From contig OZ026619.1 in the NCBI GenBank assembly GCA_964020975.1, positions 95,340,804-95,404,803 on the forward strand: a stretch of 64,000 nucleotides of DNA, read 5' to 3'. Below are positions 1 through 64,000 of this stretch, piece by piece (the stretch's first letter is position 1; each line of letters starts with the position of its first letter). The stretch is from Hermodice carunculata (lineage: Eukaryota > Annelida > Polychaeta > Eunicida > Amphinomidae). A program made the translations under genes and the position numbers. The notes beneath the pieces were generated by a model that saw only the letters and a program-made list of their open reading frames with translations, was not told where the DNA came from and made no database searches.

Positions 1-331
1 GACCTGTGTTGGGTCATGAATGAGCTGAGAAAAATGTCTGTAATGTTCCAGCCTCTTAATAAAGTTATCCTTTGAACCATGATAGTTATTATTAATGTCA
101 CCAAGTAAGACAGTCTCACAGTCATCATGACATATAGCATTCACTTGCTGTTCAAGGTCCTGAATGCCTTGAGGGGAGGAAGTATTAGGTGGTCTGTATA
201 ACCCTCCTACAAGAATAGACTTTGTTTAGGAAGTTTAAATTTAAGCCAGAGTGTTTCGAGAGACGTAATGTTAAGCCCGAGTGGGCTAGCTCTTAGGTGA
301 ATATTCAGCAACCCTGCTTTCTGCAGTTATG
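1..331 (-). mobile_element. LINE fragment, APE endonuclease region
   Basis: Read on the minus strand, bases 1 to about 225 encode ILVGGLYRPPNTSS and, further on, TVLLGDINNNYHG. These are the YRPP and GDxN blocks of the apurinic-type endonuclease of CR1/Jockey-like non-LTR retrotransposons. Upstream sequence to about 331 continues as LETLWLKFKLPK in another frame, so there is at least one frameshift near 222. The piece runs off the left edge; the rest of its ORF, including its reverse transcriptase, would lie outside the window. The family is inferred from motifs only. Confidence 0.75.
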
Positions 332-866
332 CTGGGCAAATATAGGATCTCGGGCCTAAATTGAGCCAGTTTATTTTGCGATACTTGTAGTTTGCGTTTG
401 AGACCCTGAGATAGGGACGCAAAAACCAACTAGAGGCCGAATAATCAAAGAAAGGTTGAACCATGCAGTGTGTGTCCAAGCATCCTACGGGTCTCAAAAT
501 TAAGAAAATGTCCCTTTCTGTATAAAATTTGCACAATCACTTCCTCGAGAAGTGCACGGAAAATTGCACTAAAAGTGCAGGCACTTCTATATGTAAGTTC
601 CGTATTCTATATAGAGGCATAACATTTACTGGCGCCCTCGTATATTATCTTTAGGAGCTAAAATTTACACAATTATAATGGATTACTCATATTATAATAC
701 ATATACAAATAAAAGACGAAGATTTCAAAAAAAAAAAATAGTTTGACGTATGGAAATGAAATTTATATTTCTTTTATGATCAATAACCATTTTCACACAT
801 TTTGATTGGGATTTTAAATTTCAAAATACCACATATTATCCATAACATATGCTTAATAATAATAAC

Positions 867-941
<75 letters not shown>

Positions 942-960
942 AATAATATAATAATAATTT
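867..960. repeat. (GAT)n microsatellite passing into (AAT)n
   Basis: About 25 perfect GAT units (867-941) are followed by AAT-rich units. On the minus strand this lies directly after the 3' untranslated part of the LINE fragment at 961-1660, so it may be that element's 3' tail, grown by slippage. Confidence 0.95.
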
Positions 961-1660
961 ATCGAGTGAAAACTACCCCTTTACAGCAGGGGCACTTGTG
1001 GGCAGGGTAAGACCCACGGTGCATCAATAAAACATCATATATATACAGTATAACAACATTGCTTTATTTAAAGTATATACAGTAAGCCGGTTAGTTATCC
1101 AGGAGGTTCTGCTAACAGATCCCTCCTGGTTTGCCATGCTTCTACCAAAAAGCTTTTACATCTACCATCAAACAAATCTCCAATATCTATATCATATTTG
1201 TGTCTGAAATCTCCCAGTAAATAACTCAGTTTCCCAATGCTACATGATGTTATGAATTTTTGCCACACAATGATACCGTTCTTTTCCTCCAAATATTTTT
1301 CCAAATATCTAAAACAATGCATTCTTATATTGTTCCAACGGGGGCAGGTCAAAATAAAATGTTCTATATCCTCATATTTTTCCGCACAACTACAGCAACA
1401 TGTGTCCAAAAACCCCCATCTTTCTTTATCTTCCCCAAGGACATCCTGTGCGAGCTGCAAATTTTAATCCTGCTCCCTGGAAATCTTTGACATTAAATAA
1501 ATAACTTTCACCAAATGTGGAATCTTTGATGAGTCTGTACCATTTTAAGGACTTATGAAAGTGCAAAGAAATATAGTGTGCCTTCATAACAACTGTATGT
1601 TAAGCTTGAAAAAGATCCCTGTCATAGGATCTTGGGAGCTGTCTGTCAAAATTATTTTGT
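961..1660 (-). mobile_element. LINE 3' end: C-terminal zinc-knuckle region and 3' UTR
   Basis: An open frame at 1095-1460 (minus) encodes WGFLDTCCCSCAEKYEDIEHF followed by ILTCPRWNNIR. This is the C-x-C ... H ... C pattern found after the reverse transcriptase in many animal LINEs. It ends ARRDLLAEPPG-like with a stop at 1095. Sequence up to about 1660 gives LVFKILQNNFDRQLPR and FHKSLKWYRLIK in a related frame with one stop, as expected for the thumb/linker region of a decayed copy. The 3' UTR runs to the microsatellite at 960. The adjoining reverse-transcriptase piece at 1700-2400 is on the opposite strand, so the two are not one continuous element. Confidence 0.7.
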
Positions 1661-1699
1661 AGTATTTTGAACACGAGATTAAATAATTATTTCGAGACC

Positions 1700-2400
1700 A
1701 GAAATATGAAAAGTGATTATCAAATCAAATTTTCTAAAGGTTCCCAGACCAGTGATCACATACCTACTGTTATTGAAAATGCTCATCGATGAATACACAA
1801 AATTATGTACATGTGCAAAAGGTAAATACTTATATGCATGTTTTATCAATTTTAAACAAGCATTCAATACGGTTTGGCATGATGGTCTATTCTATAAACT
1901 GTAAAATCATAATATAGCTGGATACACTTACAGAACTATTAACCCTTAAAGTGTTGACTAAGACTACTTTTTGCTTCAGACAAGGCTTGCCGGTATTTGA
2001 ATGACAGGTATCTTCATGATGAATTTGACTCTTTCCACCATTATATGTTTAATGGTAATGAGAAAGCAGCTATAGCAGCTATTTGTACTTTAAGGGTTAA
2101 GGACATGTATAACACACCCTCAATTCAGTTAAAATTTTCAGACTGTATTTCCAATCCCATTTTTCTGAATAACAGTGTCAGACAAACTTGCTCTTGTAAG
2201 TCCCACACTCTTTAATATCTATATAAATGATCTTCCTGAAATTTCTGATAATAATTGAGACCCTGTAACCATATACCATAGAAAAGTGCACTGTTTGCTA
2301 TATGCGGACGCTTTAATACTTCTCTCAGAGACCAAATCTAGGTTACAAAATAGTCTGGATAAATTGTATGCATATTGTAAGGATTAGAACCTCAATATCA
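1700..2400 (+). mobile_element. LINE reverse transcriptase fragment
   Basis: The plus strand encodes ACFINFKQAFNTVWHDGLFYK (motif A, consensus FIDFKQAFDTVWH), then SNPIFLNNSVRQ, SPTLFNIYINDLPE and LLYADALILLSET. The last is the YADD catalytic box with the second Asp changed to Ala, so this copy is dead even apart from its stops and frame changes. The order matches palm motifs A to C of a non-LTR reverse transcriptase. The 5' endonuclease and the 3' end are missing. Sequence immediately after 2400 turns into the hairpin-ended repeat family. Confidence 0.85.
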
Positions 2401-3835
2401 ATGTTCATTACCACCAAGTTTGAAGTCAGTCTGGTTGATGATTTCAGAGAAGAAGTTGAAATGCCCATTAACTTGCATGATAATCAATAGGAAAAGTGCA
2501 TTTACCAGTAAGTATCCAAAATAGAAAAAAAATAAAAAAATAATAATAATAATAAGAGGGCTGTCTAAACAGCCCATGTTCAGCTGATATACAGATTCAT
2601 CACACTTGCATCTGTATGAACTTGGGTTAGGATCAAGGTCACCCATGTACTGAGTAAGCTTGACCTTTATAGAAGAACATTAACATGTGCAACATCAAGG
2701 TTCCAGTTCAGGTAGTTCTCAAGTTATAGTGAAGAGTAAAACTCATGTATGTTGCACTGTTACCCCAACAATGATGTCAAGGTCGCTCATGTACTGTCTA
2801 ACCTTGACCTTTACAGGGAAACATTAACATGTGCAACATCAAGGTCCTAACTCAAAGCAGAACCCAAGTTATCAACTGAACAGTAACTTTCATGTCAGTA
2901 GTCCCAACACCTTGGGAGGAAGGTCAAGACCAAAAATCACTGGAGCATGACCGCTTCCACAAAATATGTAGACACTTATAAAAGGCACTTCCCCACCAAG
3001 TTTGGCACAAATCTGGAAGAATTATATGTTATAATCATTACAAGAAATTCCCATGTTAAACTTTCCTATCAAAACTTTTCCCCAAAAAATCAGAAAAAAT
3101 CCCAAAATTCATTGGAGCATGACCACTTAAAACAAATTAGTAGAGACCCACCCAAGGTACATTGCCACCAAGTTTGAAGTGAATCTGGTTGACGGTTTCG
3201 GAGAAGTCGAAAATGTAATTGTGAACGGATGAATGACAGACGACTTGGCATCCTAAAAGCTCAGCCTGACTAGCAAGTCAGCCAAGCTAAAAAACCGAGA
3301 AAAAAATTGCAGCATCACCTGGTGAACAAATTCAGAACTAGGAGTGTTTCTGTGTGATAAAGCAATTGGGTGAGTGATTTTACAGAAGATTTTTTTAAGA
3401 TCTGCCCAATAAAATTCATAAAAAAATCCCAAAATCACTGGAGCGTGACCATTTGAACAAACTTAGTTGAGACCTACCCAAGGTTCACTGCCATTAAGTT
3501 TGAAGTGAATCTGGCTGACAGTTTTGAAGAAGTCGAAAATGTGAATAGTGAAAGGACGCCAGACGATAGACGAGAGACGACAGAGGATGGACAAGTGATG
3601 GCATAAGGTCTGCTGGCTGATAAGCCAGCTGAGCTAAAAATTTAAAAATTAGAAAATATTGGACCATGACCATTTGATCAAACTTGGTTGAAATCACCCA
3701 ACCACCCTAGGTACATTCACTCCAAGTTTGAAGTGAATCTGGCCTGTGGTTTTGGAGAAGTCGAAAAAGCGAGTTGTGGATGGATGACGGACCATCCTAT
3801 AAGCCAAGCTGACTGACAAGTCAACTTAGCTAAAT
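2400..3835 (+). repeat. Hairpin-ended dispersed repeats in tandem
   Basis: Several diverged units share the phrases gacccacccaaggtacattgc, caagtttgaagtgaatctgg and ggagaagtcgaaaa. Three units end in a hairpin then gctaaa: hairpins at 3258-3288, 3607-3636 and 3801-3832, each with aagtcag/ctgact-type arms. The same family recurs at 28440-29130, 32345-33180 and 44330-44520. No credible coding frame is present. The unit is non-autonomous; its mobilising system is not evident. Confidence 0.8.
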
Positions 3836-5363
3836 ATGAAATGAAATGAGATAAGATGAAATATAAAAAATCTCCCAGAACAAACACATAAACCATATCT
3901 TATTTTGTACATTTTATTATAAAACCATCAAGACAGATCACGACGTACAAGACAAAAAACTGTGTACTGTGTATATTATAATAATATATGATATGTACAG
4001 AGAATCAACACAATGTCCAAGAGTGGCAATAATTTATAAAGCATGAAGTCAACTTTCACTTGGCACATTTTGCAAACAGAAAGATGTATTTGTGTGATCA
4101 GACGGAGCTTAGTTGCATCATGTTCCCAATATAAATGGACAAGGAGCTTGGCTGAATGGCCACTTTTTCTTGGAGGCGGTTTTCTTGACTCTTAAATTTA
4201 TTCTCCTGTACATTATATAGACAATTTTCAGAGATGTATAAACTGTGATATTCGTGACATATGAAACTGAGCCTGAACTCTACTCCTAGTGAACAAGAAT
4301 CAACCTTAAGTTCTGGAATTGTTTGTAAGTTAAGTACTGCAGCATTTTCTTTGTACTATAAAAATGCTAATAACTACCTTTAATCACTGTTTATGTCTTT
4401 TTACTCCACCCCCATCCCACGTTTTTTTTTTTTTTGGTTTATCTTTCAACCAAAACATACAACAAACAGCTGAATAAGTAAAAGATGAAATTTAACACAA
4501 AATTCCCAGCAATTTACCTTCCAATTGTGTGTTTTGAAAATAATGTCAAAGGGTTTAAATATTTTGCAGGGTGCCAAGAATAGAACAAGCAAGAAATTAT
4601 TCAATTGGCAGATTTGGTTGTGTCTGCATGTGGTACATTCCTTTCATCCCCACAGTATCAAACTTTCCGATCTACTTCAGTTTTTAAGTGCACATGTAAC
4701 TGTCCAATACCCTGGCACTGCTTTACTGTCTTTTGTATTCTGTACTCATGACCGGCCAAAATTTCAATAATAAAATCAGAAGTGCAGTACACTTATGCCA
4801 TGTTTCATCCTAAATGTACTCCTGTGACTGTGGCATTTCACTATAAACATCGTGACACAGGCTGTCAGCCACAAGAAGTACTGTTGTCCTTCCACACAAC
4901 AATACCTTGATGTGCCTTCATTTGGGCAGTTTGGGTGTGAGATTTACTTCATCATGTTCACAGAATGTGTAACTCTGAATTGGAATGACATTTTATCACA
5001 ACCTGACCGACTACACATTAAGCTATATGCAAACATGCATTTTAATAGTCAGTCATTGCATCCTATACGTAAGTTTTTATAAAACTATTGCCACAAACAA
5101 GTTGCACATGCACTTACTTCACACATTTTTTCTGACATATTTGGAAGCAATAGAGTATTACCCCAAGTTAAATTTCAATCATTCTAGTATTATTCTGTTG
5201 TGCTTCCTTCGGTGTTCAGAACAGATATGACAGTAACACTGACAGGGTAATGTAATACTATGCTTTTAGTGACATTAAGTGTTGAAAGTGAACAAAGAAA
5301 CTTCAAATTAACACTTCAGTTTACTACAAGAAGAGATCACTCCATTTATATTCACTTTCCTCC

Positions 5364-5548
5364 TACAGTTGTTCCCCGCTAGGCTTGCCCCTCTTACCAA
5401 TGGCCACCGCTCTTAAAAGACCCCCCTCCTCCTCATGGACAAAGCGTGACAACCCCATTATATTGTGCCCTGTTACAGCGGCTCCTCCTTGTATCAGGCC
5501 ACTTTTGAGCAGCATTTGAGGTGGCCTTATGAGAGGGTGGCCACTGTA
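5364..5548. mobile_element. TA-flanked MITE, CAGTnGTCCC family
   Basis: Starts TACAGTTGTTCCCC and ends GGTGGCCACTGTA, imperfect terminal inverted repeats with TA at both ends, as for Tc1/mariner-type non-autonomous elements. Related copies lie at 14562, 15031, 38306, 41558, 45035 and 54591. Confidence 0.65.
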
Positions 5549-6720
5549 TGCTATCAACTGATAGTCACCATGCTATAGCCTAACAACCTGACACGTATAT
5601 ACCATTTAAAACACAAACACTTATAAAATTACATTTTAGTTGCCCTTTTCATGCAATAACCTGAGATCACGCAGGAATGGAGACAGTTGAAATTATTTAA
5701 ACCTTTTCTCTAATCACTTAAAAAAAAAATCTTTTGCATCCATCCATAATTGTGGAACCCTGGTGTGTTTGCCTTTCTAAAAATGGAACAAAATTTATGC
5801 AGAAGAAACAAAACATTTCTGCAGTTCTGAAACATTTGATACATGCAAAATTTTGACTGAACTCAATTCTCAGTAAATTGAAATATTGTTGGAATGCTTG
5901 TTACACTGTGGTGAACATGATGAAATAAATCTTGCATACATACACCATGTTTTATCAGTACAGAACATTAACAAATGTTTTTCTTTTGGGTGTCTACACA
6001 AAATTCAGATGATTATGAAGCAAAAGAAAAAGAAAAAAAAAAGAGAGGAAGTAATGGCCACTTTGGAACATTTTTCTTTTCTTACTGGCATACTTGAAAG
6101 CCCAAAAGCTCTTTCTGCGTAAGATACTAGGAGGAAGAACAAGAGGTTACTGGCATCATTCATACTTTGCACAACAGCATTAGTTTTGCAACAAAACGGG
6201 ACACTTAACACTATTTTCTGGAATATGAGACAGAGCACCTCCAGTTGCAAAAACTTTTCCTTGACACAATATCGAGACTAGGTAACACGTGCATAAATAT
6301 CACAGCTGTCTACAGTCAAACAAGTGGATGTAAAAAGTCTTACTTTTACAGAAGCATTTAGCTCAATATTTACAATGGATTTTTAAGCCTATACAAATGT
6401 ATATACACACACGTGCACACAAGCACTTCGCTAAAATGAGTTGTCTGTTGGTACTAGCTGTAGTCATACATTCCTTACTTCAACTATAATGTATCATTAG
6501 GAGTTGGCTGAAGCCAGTAATTACTACTGGTGTAAAGGACTATCTTTACAACTTTTACACAATACTTTTGCATTGCAAAAAACATTTGCTTTACAACACA
6601 CACATGCATAAAGTTACAGAGACTAAATTCATTTAAGGACTTTAGAGGGCAATATGTGAAGTGTTACCACCTGTTTATACGGCATATACATTTCCAACTC
6701 CCTGTGAGGTGAAACACAAC

Positions 6721-6948
6721 TTGAACCCTTTCCCGCTGAAAAATGCCCGAAAGTGCCTGGATAAGCCAATGTTATGTGCCTACCCATTTTTCTTGAGTTT
6801 ATTTGTTCTGTAAAAATTTTGCACGAAGCTTGTGAGAAATATTCTACAGAGCTATATGCACAAGGTCAACAAATTTCCTTGGCATGTACTGGGCACACTG
6901 CCAGGAGAGCTGTTGATTGGCATCGTAATTTAACTGGGAAAGGGTTAA
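6721..6948. mobile_element. TTAA-type MITE with internal palindrome
   Basis: The left end reads TTGAACCCTTTCCC and the right end GGGAAAGGGTTAA, matching inverted repeats with a (degenerate) TTAA at each side. A decayed palindrome (gtcaac...gttgat) lies at 6865-6917. About 228 bases, no coding capacity. Confidence 0.7.
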
Positions 6949-8245
6949 CAGCAAGTGAACATGTTGATACAAAGTAAGACAACCATCACTCACTTCCCTC
7001 ACGGTTGCGTTGAACATATTTCAACTTTGTATGTTATTGTGACTGTTTATGGCTTGTGACAAACCCAAAAAAAGTCACCATTATCACAACATAATACTTC
7101 ACCATAATAGAACCACTCAGAGCCTTTAATGTTACATAGAAAATGACTTTGGAGGTGCAAAGGGAGTGTTTCATTATCTGATAGCCACAATAATTTTGTT
7201 GCAAAAATTATGCAGCACTGAAAACCTGCGAGCCTTGCTAATTAACGGACAGCGAGAAGTACATGACAGTATAATTCAGCATAATTCTGGAAATTTGATT
7301 GCAATCAAAGGAATAAGAAATGCCCACAATAATGTGGCCAAATTTTTGCCTGCAGCACATCTGAGACAATGCAAAGGATCATGGATGCCATCCTGCTGAT
7401 ACACACATGTAAATTGTCAGGCATTATACATATGCACATCAACAAATACATATACATGCACATCCACTATCTCCAAGGGCCCCAAGAATCCATGCAAGAC
7501 TTCTTAGCTGACCTAGGTTCAGCTACCTAATGAGTTAATTAACAGGTACATTAAATTAACAAACCACGCCATACATGTGATACTGCCGGCAGTAAATATG
7601 ACTGGAATCTCTTGCTCACGACCATCCTTCATGAAAACTCAACTTTCATTATCAGCAATTTCAGTTACGCAAGACGTCTCCACATGGCAATGCGGATCTT
7701 TCCCTACACCCAATCAAACTACACAGAAGTCCAGCCACAGGATGATGCCACTCTCCAGATGTCCCTATTGGTATCTCTAAACCAAAAACATAAGCAAAAG
7801 GCATTAGAGCAAGGACCGCTGGTGCCATTAGCCAAATGCTAATATTTTATTTTATTTGGCTTAAGAAATTTTCAAATGGCTAATTTGACATGAACTGTAT
7901 GAGAAAGGTCAAATTCTGCAGAGATTACTGTTTTATTTTTCGATTCAGCAAAATTTTGAAGTCCTAGATCTGTCCCGGTCGGAGTCACTACATGGCACCA
8001 CTCACAAGAGGTTTGTGCACACACCACCATTTGAAACATTCCAAATTAAACAGAAAGACCATTACAAGGAATAAATATCAATCCTGATAGATCTCAACCT
8101 TAATCGGCTTTTAGGATTCTTTGTTTTTGGCAAAAATGGGAAGTCGAAACCGACTGAGACAACAGTGAATATACTGAACATCTCTGATAGTATTACTTCT
8201 GATGGACAGGGATGAGACAGACACAGTGTAATACCTAATATAGGT

Positions 8246-8453
8246 CTTCACCCTGTCCACCCTTAAAACCAACGAAAACTGACTGGGGTTAAATATCATC
8301 AACATTAAGGTTGCGGACTAATTTCCACATTACTGAAAAAACAAATTGAAAGAGAATTGTAGATGGAACCTATCAAGATAACATGCCTCAGGTCAGCAAC
8401 TTTCCTTGGCATGGCCCGACACATATAAAGGAATGCTGTTGACACAGTTTAAA
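8246..8453. mobile_element. Decayed copy of the palindromic MITE
   Basis: Shares the phrases aactgactggggttaaatatc, gagaattgtagatg and the palindrome cagcaactttccttggc...gctgttgac (8392-8442) with the better copy at 19059-19331. Ends are approximate. Confidence 0.55.
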
Positions 8454-9369
8454 CACAGAACAGGGCATAAGTCAAAATATCACACTGAATCATTTCCTTT
8501 GAAGGATTTCATGTTGGGGCACATAATTGTAATTCTAACATTGCATAAGAAATTATACAACTGGGACTCTTTTTTTTGGGGGGGGGGCACATTTTTGGAC
8601 ACAAGTGCTCTGAAACAATTACATTGTTTTTTTTTTTTTAATTGAATAAGAAGTTTGTGTTTCAAATGTAATTTGTTTATCCATGCATTCAAATTACCCC
8701 AAAAAAACCCTATCTGCAATTTCTTCATTTTGCTTTGTAAATTTTTGTCTCTTAAGTGTTACATGTGACTTTAATTTACGAAAAAGCAATGTGGGATCCA
8801 ACAAAATCACTCTCACTTGTGTGCATTTGGTTCATAAAGACTCCTGATCATGAAATTTAAACACATTTCAAATAATGAAACACTTACTTTCACGGTCTCA
8901 AATAACAATTTAAACTCAAGTTACGGCCCAGTGTAAATTGACTTAAATTACCATCCACATGAATGCGCTTCCGTCTTTACCTTTTCTTTGTGTGTTCAAA
9001 ACACTACATGTACCAAAAACTTCAACCTTTTTCAATGTTCTGGCTCATCTCACTTGCCCTTTTTTTAAAAACAGAAGCTAACTCCTATTTTTTCATTAAT
9101 TTTGTAAATGTGTATATTGCAATCAAAAAGAATAAGAGTAAAACATACTTATGCCTGACTCTCTAATCTCAAAATACACTAACATTTGACCTATTTATAA
9201 TTTTTTCCCCTTGACAAGTATATAGTATCTAATTACAATACATCAAGCCGTGACAGTATTAATATGATCAATGCTGACACCTGGTGGTTAAAACATTGTA
9301 AATGTACTTTCAATGTACTTTCGTCCGATGAATTGGCTGACGGACCAACAGAAGTCCATCATTCACATT

Positions 9370-9375
9370 TTTATT
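9370..9375 (-). promoter_or_regulatory. Candidate polyadenylation signal of KIF3A
   Basis: Minus-strand AATAAA about 235 bases after the KIF3A stop codon. It is the first canonical hexamer I noticed downstream of the stop. Further copies farther downstream allow longer 3' UTRs. Confidence 0.5.
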
Positions 9376-9609
9376 GTTTATCTTAATTGTGCTTCAACAA
9401 AGGGCTCTCTCTATATATATATGGCAAAACAAATCTGTGACAGTTCAATGCTTGGTTCACAGAGGTCAACAAATACACAATTTTGAGGTGACAAGTGGGC
9501 ACGCTTTTAGTCGGCTGTAAACATGGTAAAATGGGCCTCTTCTGGCTGAGGTGTCCACTATACAGGTACACACATTGGAATCTGTAAGTCTGTGCGGCAT
9601 ACTGCACGG

Positions 9610-63548
<53,939 letters not shown>

Positions 63549-63822
63549 CTAAAAGTGAAAACAAAATACAAAACAACCTGGTATACGTTGGGATAAGTTA
63601 TAAAGAAACTTTAAAGTTCTATTGTAATTCTTATCAAACGTGTAGCTTCAACTTTTACTGATTGTTGTTAGTATCTGAACCACTGTGTCAGAAACAGAGC
63701 TTCCCATTAAACCCACAAATAGTAACACATTTACAGATTTAATTTATGACCACCAGCACATTCGACCACCTTTGAACAAATGTTTGTTTCCAGTTACACT
63801 GTGCTATACCTCACATAGTAGG

Positions 63823-63824
<2 letters not shown>

Positions 63825-63876
<52 letters not shown>

Positions 63877-63877
63877 T
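63825..63877. repeat. (GAT)n microsatellite
   Basis: About 17 GAT units, giving a Met run in one frame. Lies in the intron upstream of the exon at 63464-63548. Confidence 0.95.
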
Positions 63878-64000
63878 GCTTTTTTGCTTTTCTTTTTTTA
63901 TCATACTGCCTAACAAGTAAGGACTCCTCATTGTCTTTTACCCTGTTAGCCTATATGTCTACAGGGTAAAGTTATTGTCATGTCTGTGGTTGCTCACTTC

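Larger units (their letters stand above)
3836..9369. other. 3' flank of KIF3A, no gene seen
   Basis: About 5.5 kb with only short, unconvincing open frames. It holds a TA-flanked MITE (5364-5548), two TTAA-type palindromic MITEs (6721-6948 and about 8246-8453) and poly(T)/poly(G) runs. A minus-strand AATAAA at 3913-3918 could mark a distal KIF3A transcript end, but the much nearer signal at 9370-9375 is the simpler choice. Part of this stretch could be 3' UTR. Confidence 0.6.

Noticed and set aside
327-536. 69-codon minus frame upstream of the LINE endonuclease piece
   Set aside because: It could be an earlier part of the LINE ORF, but it has no recognisable endonuclease motif, so I left it unassigned.
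3258-3832. Helitron 3' ends (hairpin plus CTRR)
   Set aside because: The CTAA lies inside or directly at the stem rather than a few bases after it, and no Helitron 5' end or Rep/helicase was seen; kept only as a hairpin-ended repeat.
4100-4200. Possible KIF3A last exon with KKTASKKK on the minus strand
   Set aside because: It has no acceptor site with a pyrimidine tract and no conserved end; the exon at 9610-9652 fits phase, splice site and the conserved DIDSILQ end.
63685-63969. Frame with a long Met run
   Set aside because: Produced by the GAT microsatellite in an intron.

Overview
The window is animal genomic DNA: AT-rich, crowded with introns, microsatellites and small transposons, and with no bacterial-style gene packing. 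The style of its dispersed repeats (units opening with an 'aagaggccc' motif, units ending in a hairpin plus gctaaaa, runs of gacagacggacgg) resembles mollusc genomes, most likely a bivalve or gastropod. That is inference from repeat style, not proof.

The one certain gene is KIF3A, the kinesin-II motor subunit, on the minus strand. Thirteen coding exons can be placed with consistent reading phase from 63548 (exon entering at [19 protein letters not shown]) down to a stop codon at 9610-9612. Together they encode about 560 residues: the second half of the motor domain with switch I and switch II, the neck, a charged linker, the coiled-coil stalk and the conserved globular tail ending DIDSILQ. 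The first exons (start codon, P-loop) lie beyond position 64000. Two introns are very large, 21.3 kb (38921-60196) and 14.4 kb (24276-38722), and hold most of the repeats.

Inside the 14.4 kb intron, on the same strand, sits a candidate nested two-exon gene (34077-34749) with a TATA box about 300 bases upstream. It would encode about 185 residues, with a basic N-terminal exon and a hydrophobic, probably multi-pass membrane, second exon. I do not recognise the family and it is the least certain gene call.

The rest is mobile-element debris. The left edge (1-2400) holds three non-LTR retrotransposon (LINE) pieces: endonuclease and C-terminal pieces on the minus strand, and a reverse-transcriptase piece on the plus strand. 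From 2400 to 3835 lie hairpin-ended dispersed repeats. From 3836 to 9360 is the 3' flank of KIF3A with no gene seen. A further 5'-truncated LINE lies at 60985-62250 in a motor-domain intron. A Crypton-like (tyrosine recombinase) coding relic at about 52020-52560 is interrupted by a TA-flanked MITE. A 1.3 kb fold-back element with roughly 280-base inverted repeats lies at 47557-48823. Two MITE families are abundant: one flanked by TA with CAGTGGTCCC-type ends, the other flanked by TTAA and carrying a palindrome built on GTCAACAGCTTTCC, with about 19 palindrome copies in 64 kb. Tandem arrays (21-base, about 45-base, 150-170-base and 410-445-base units) and long microsatellites complete the picture. 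No LTR retroelement, tRNA, rRNA or CRISPR array was seen.
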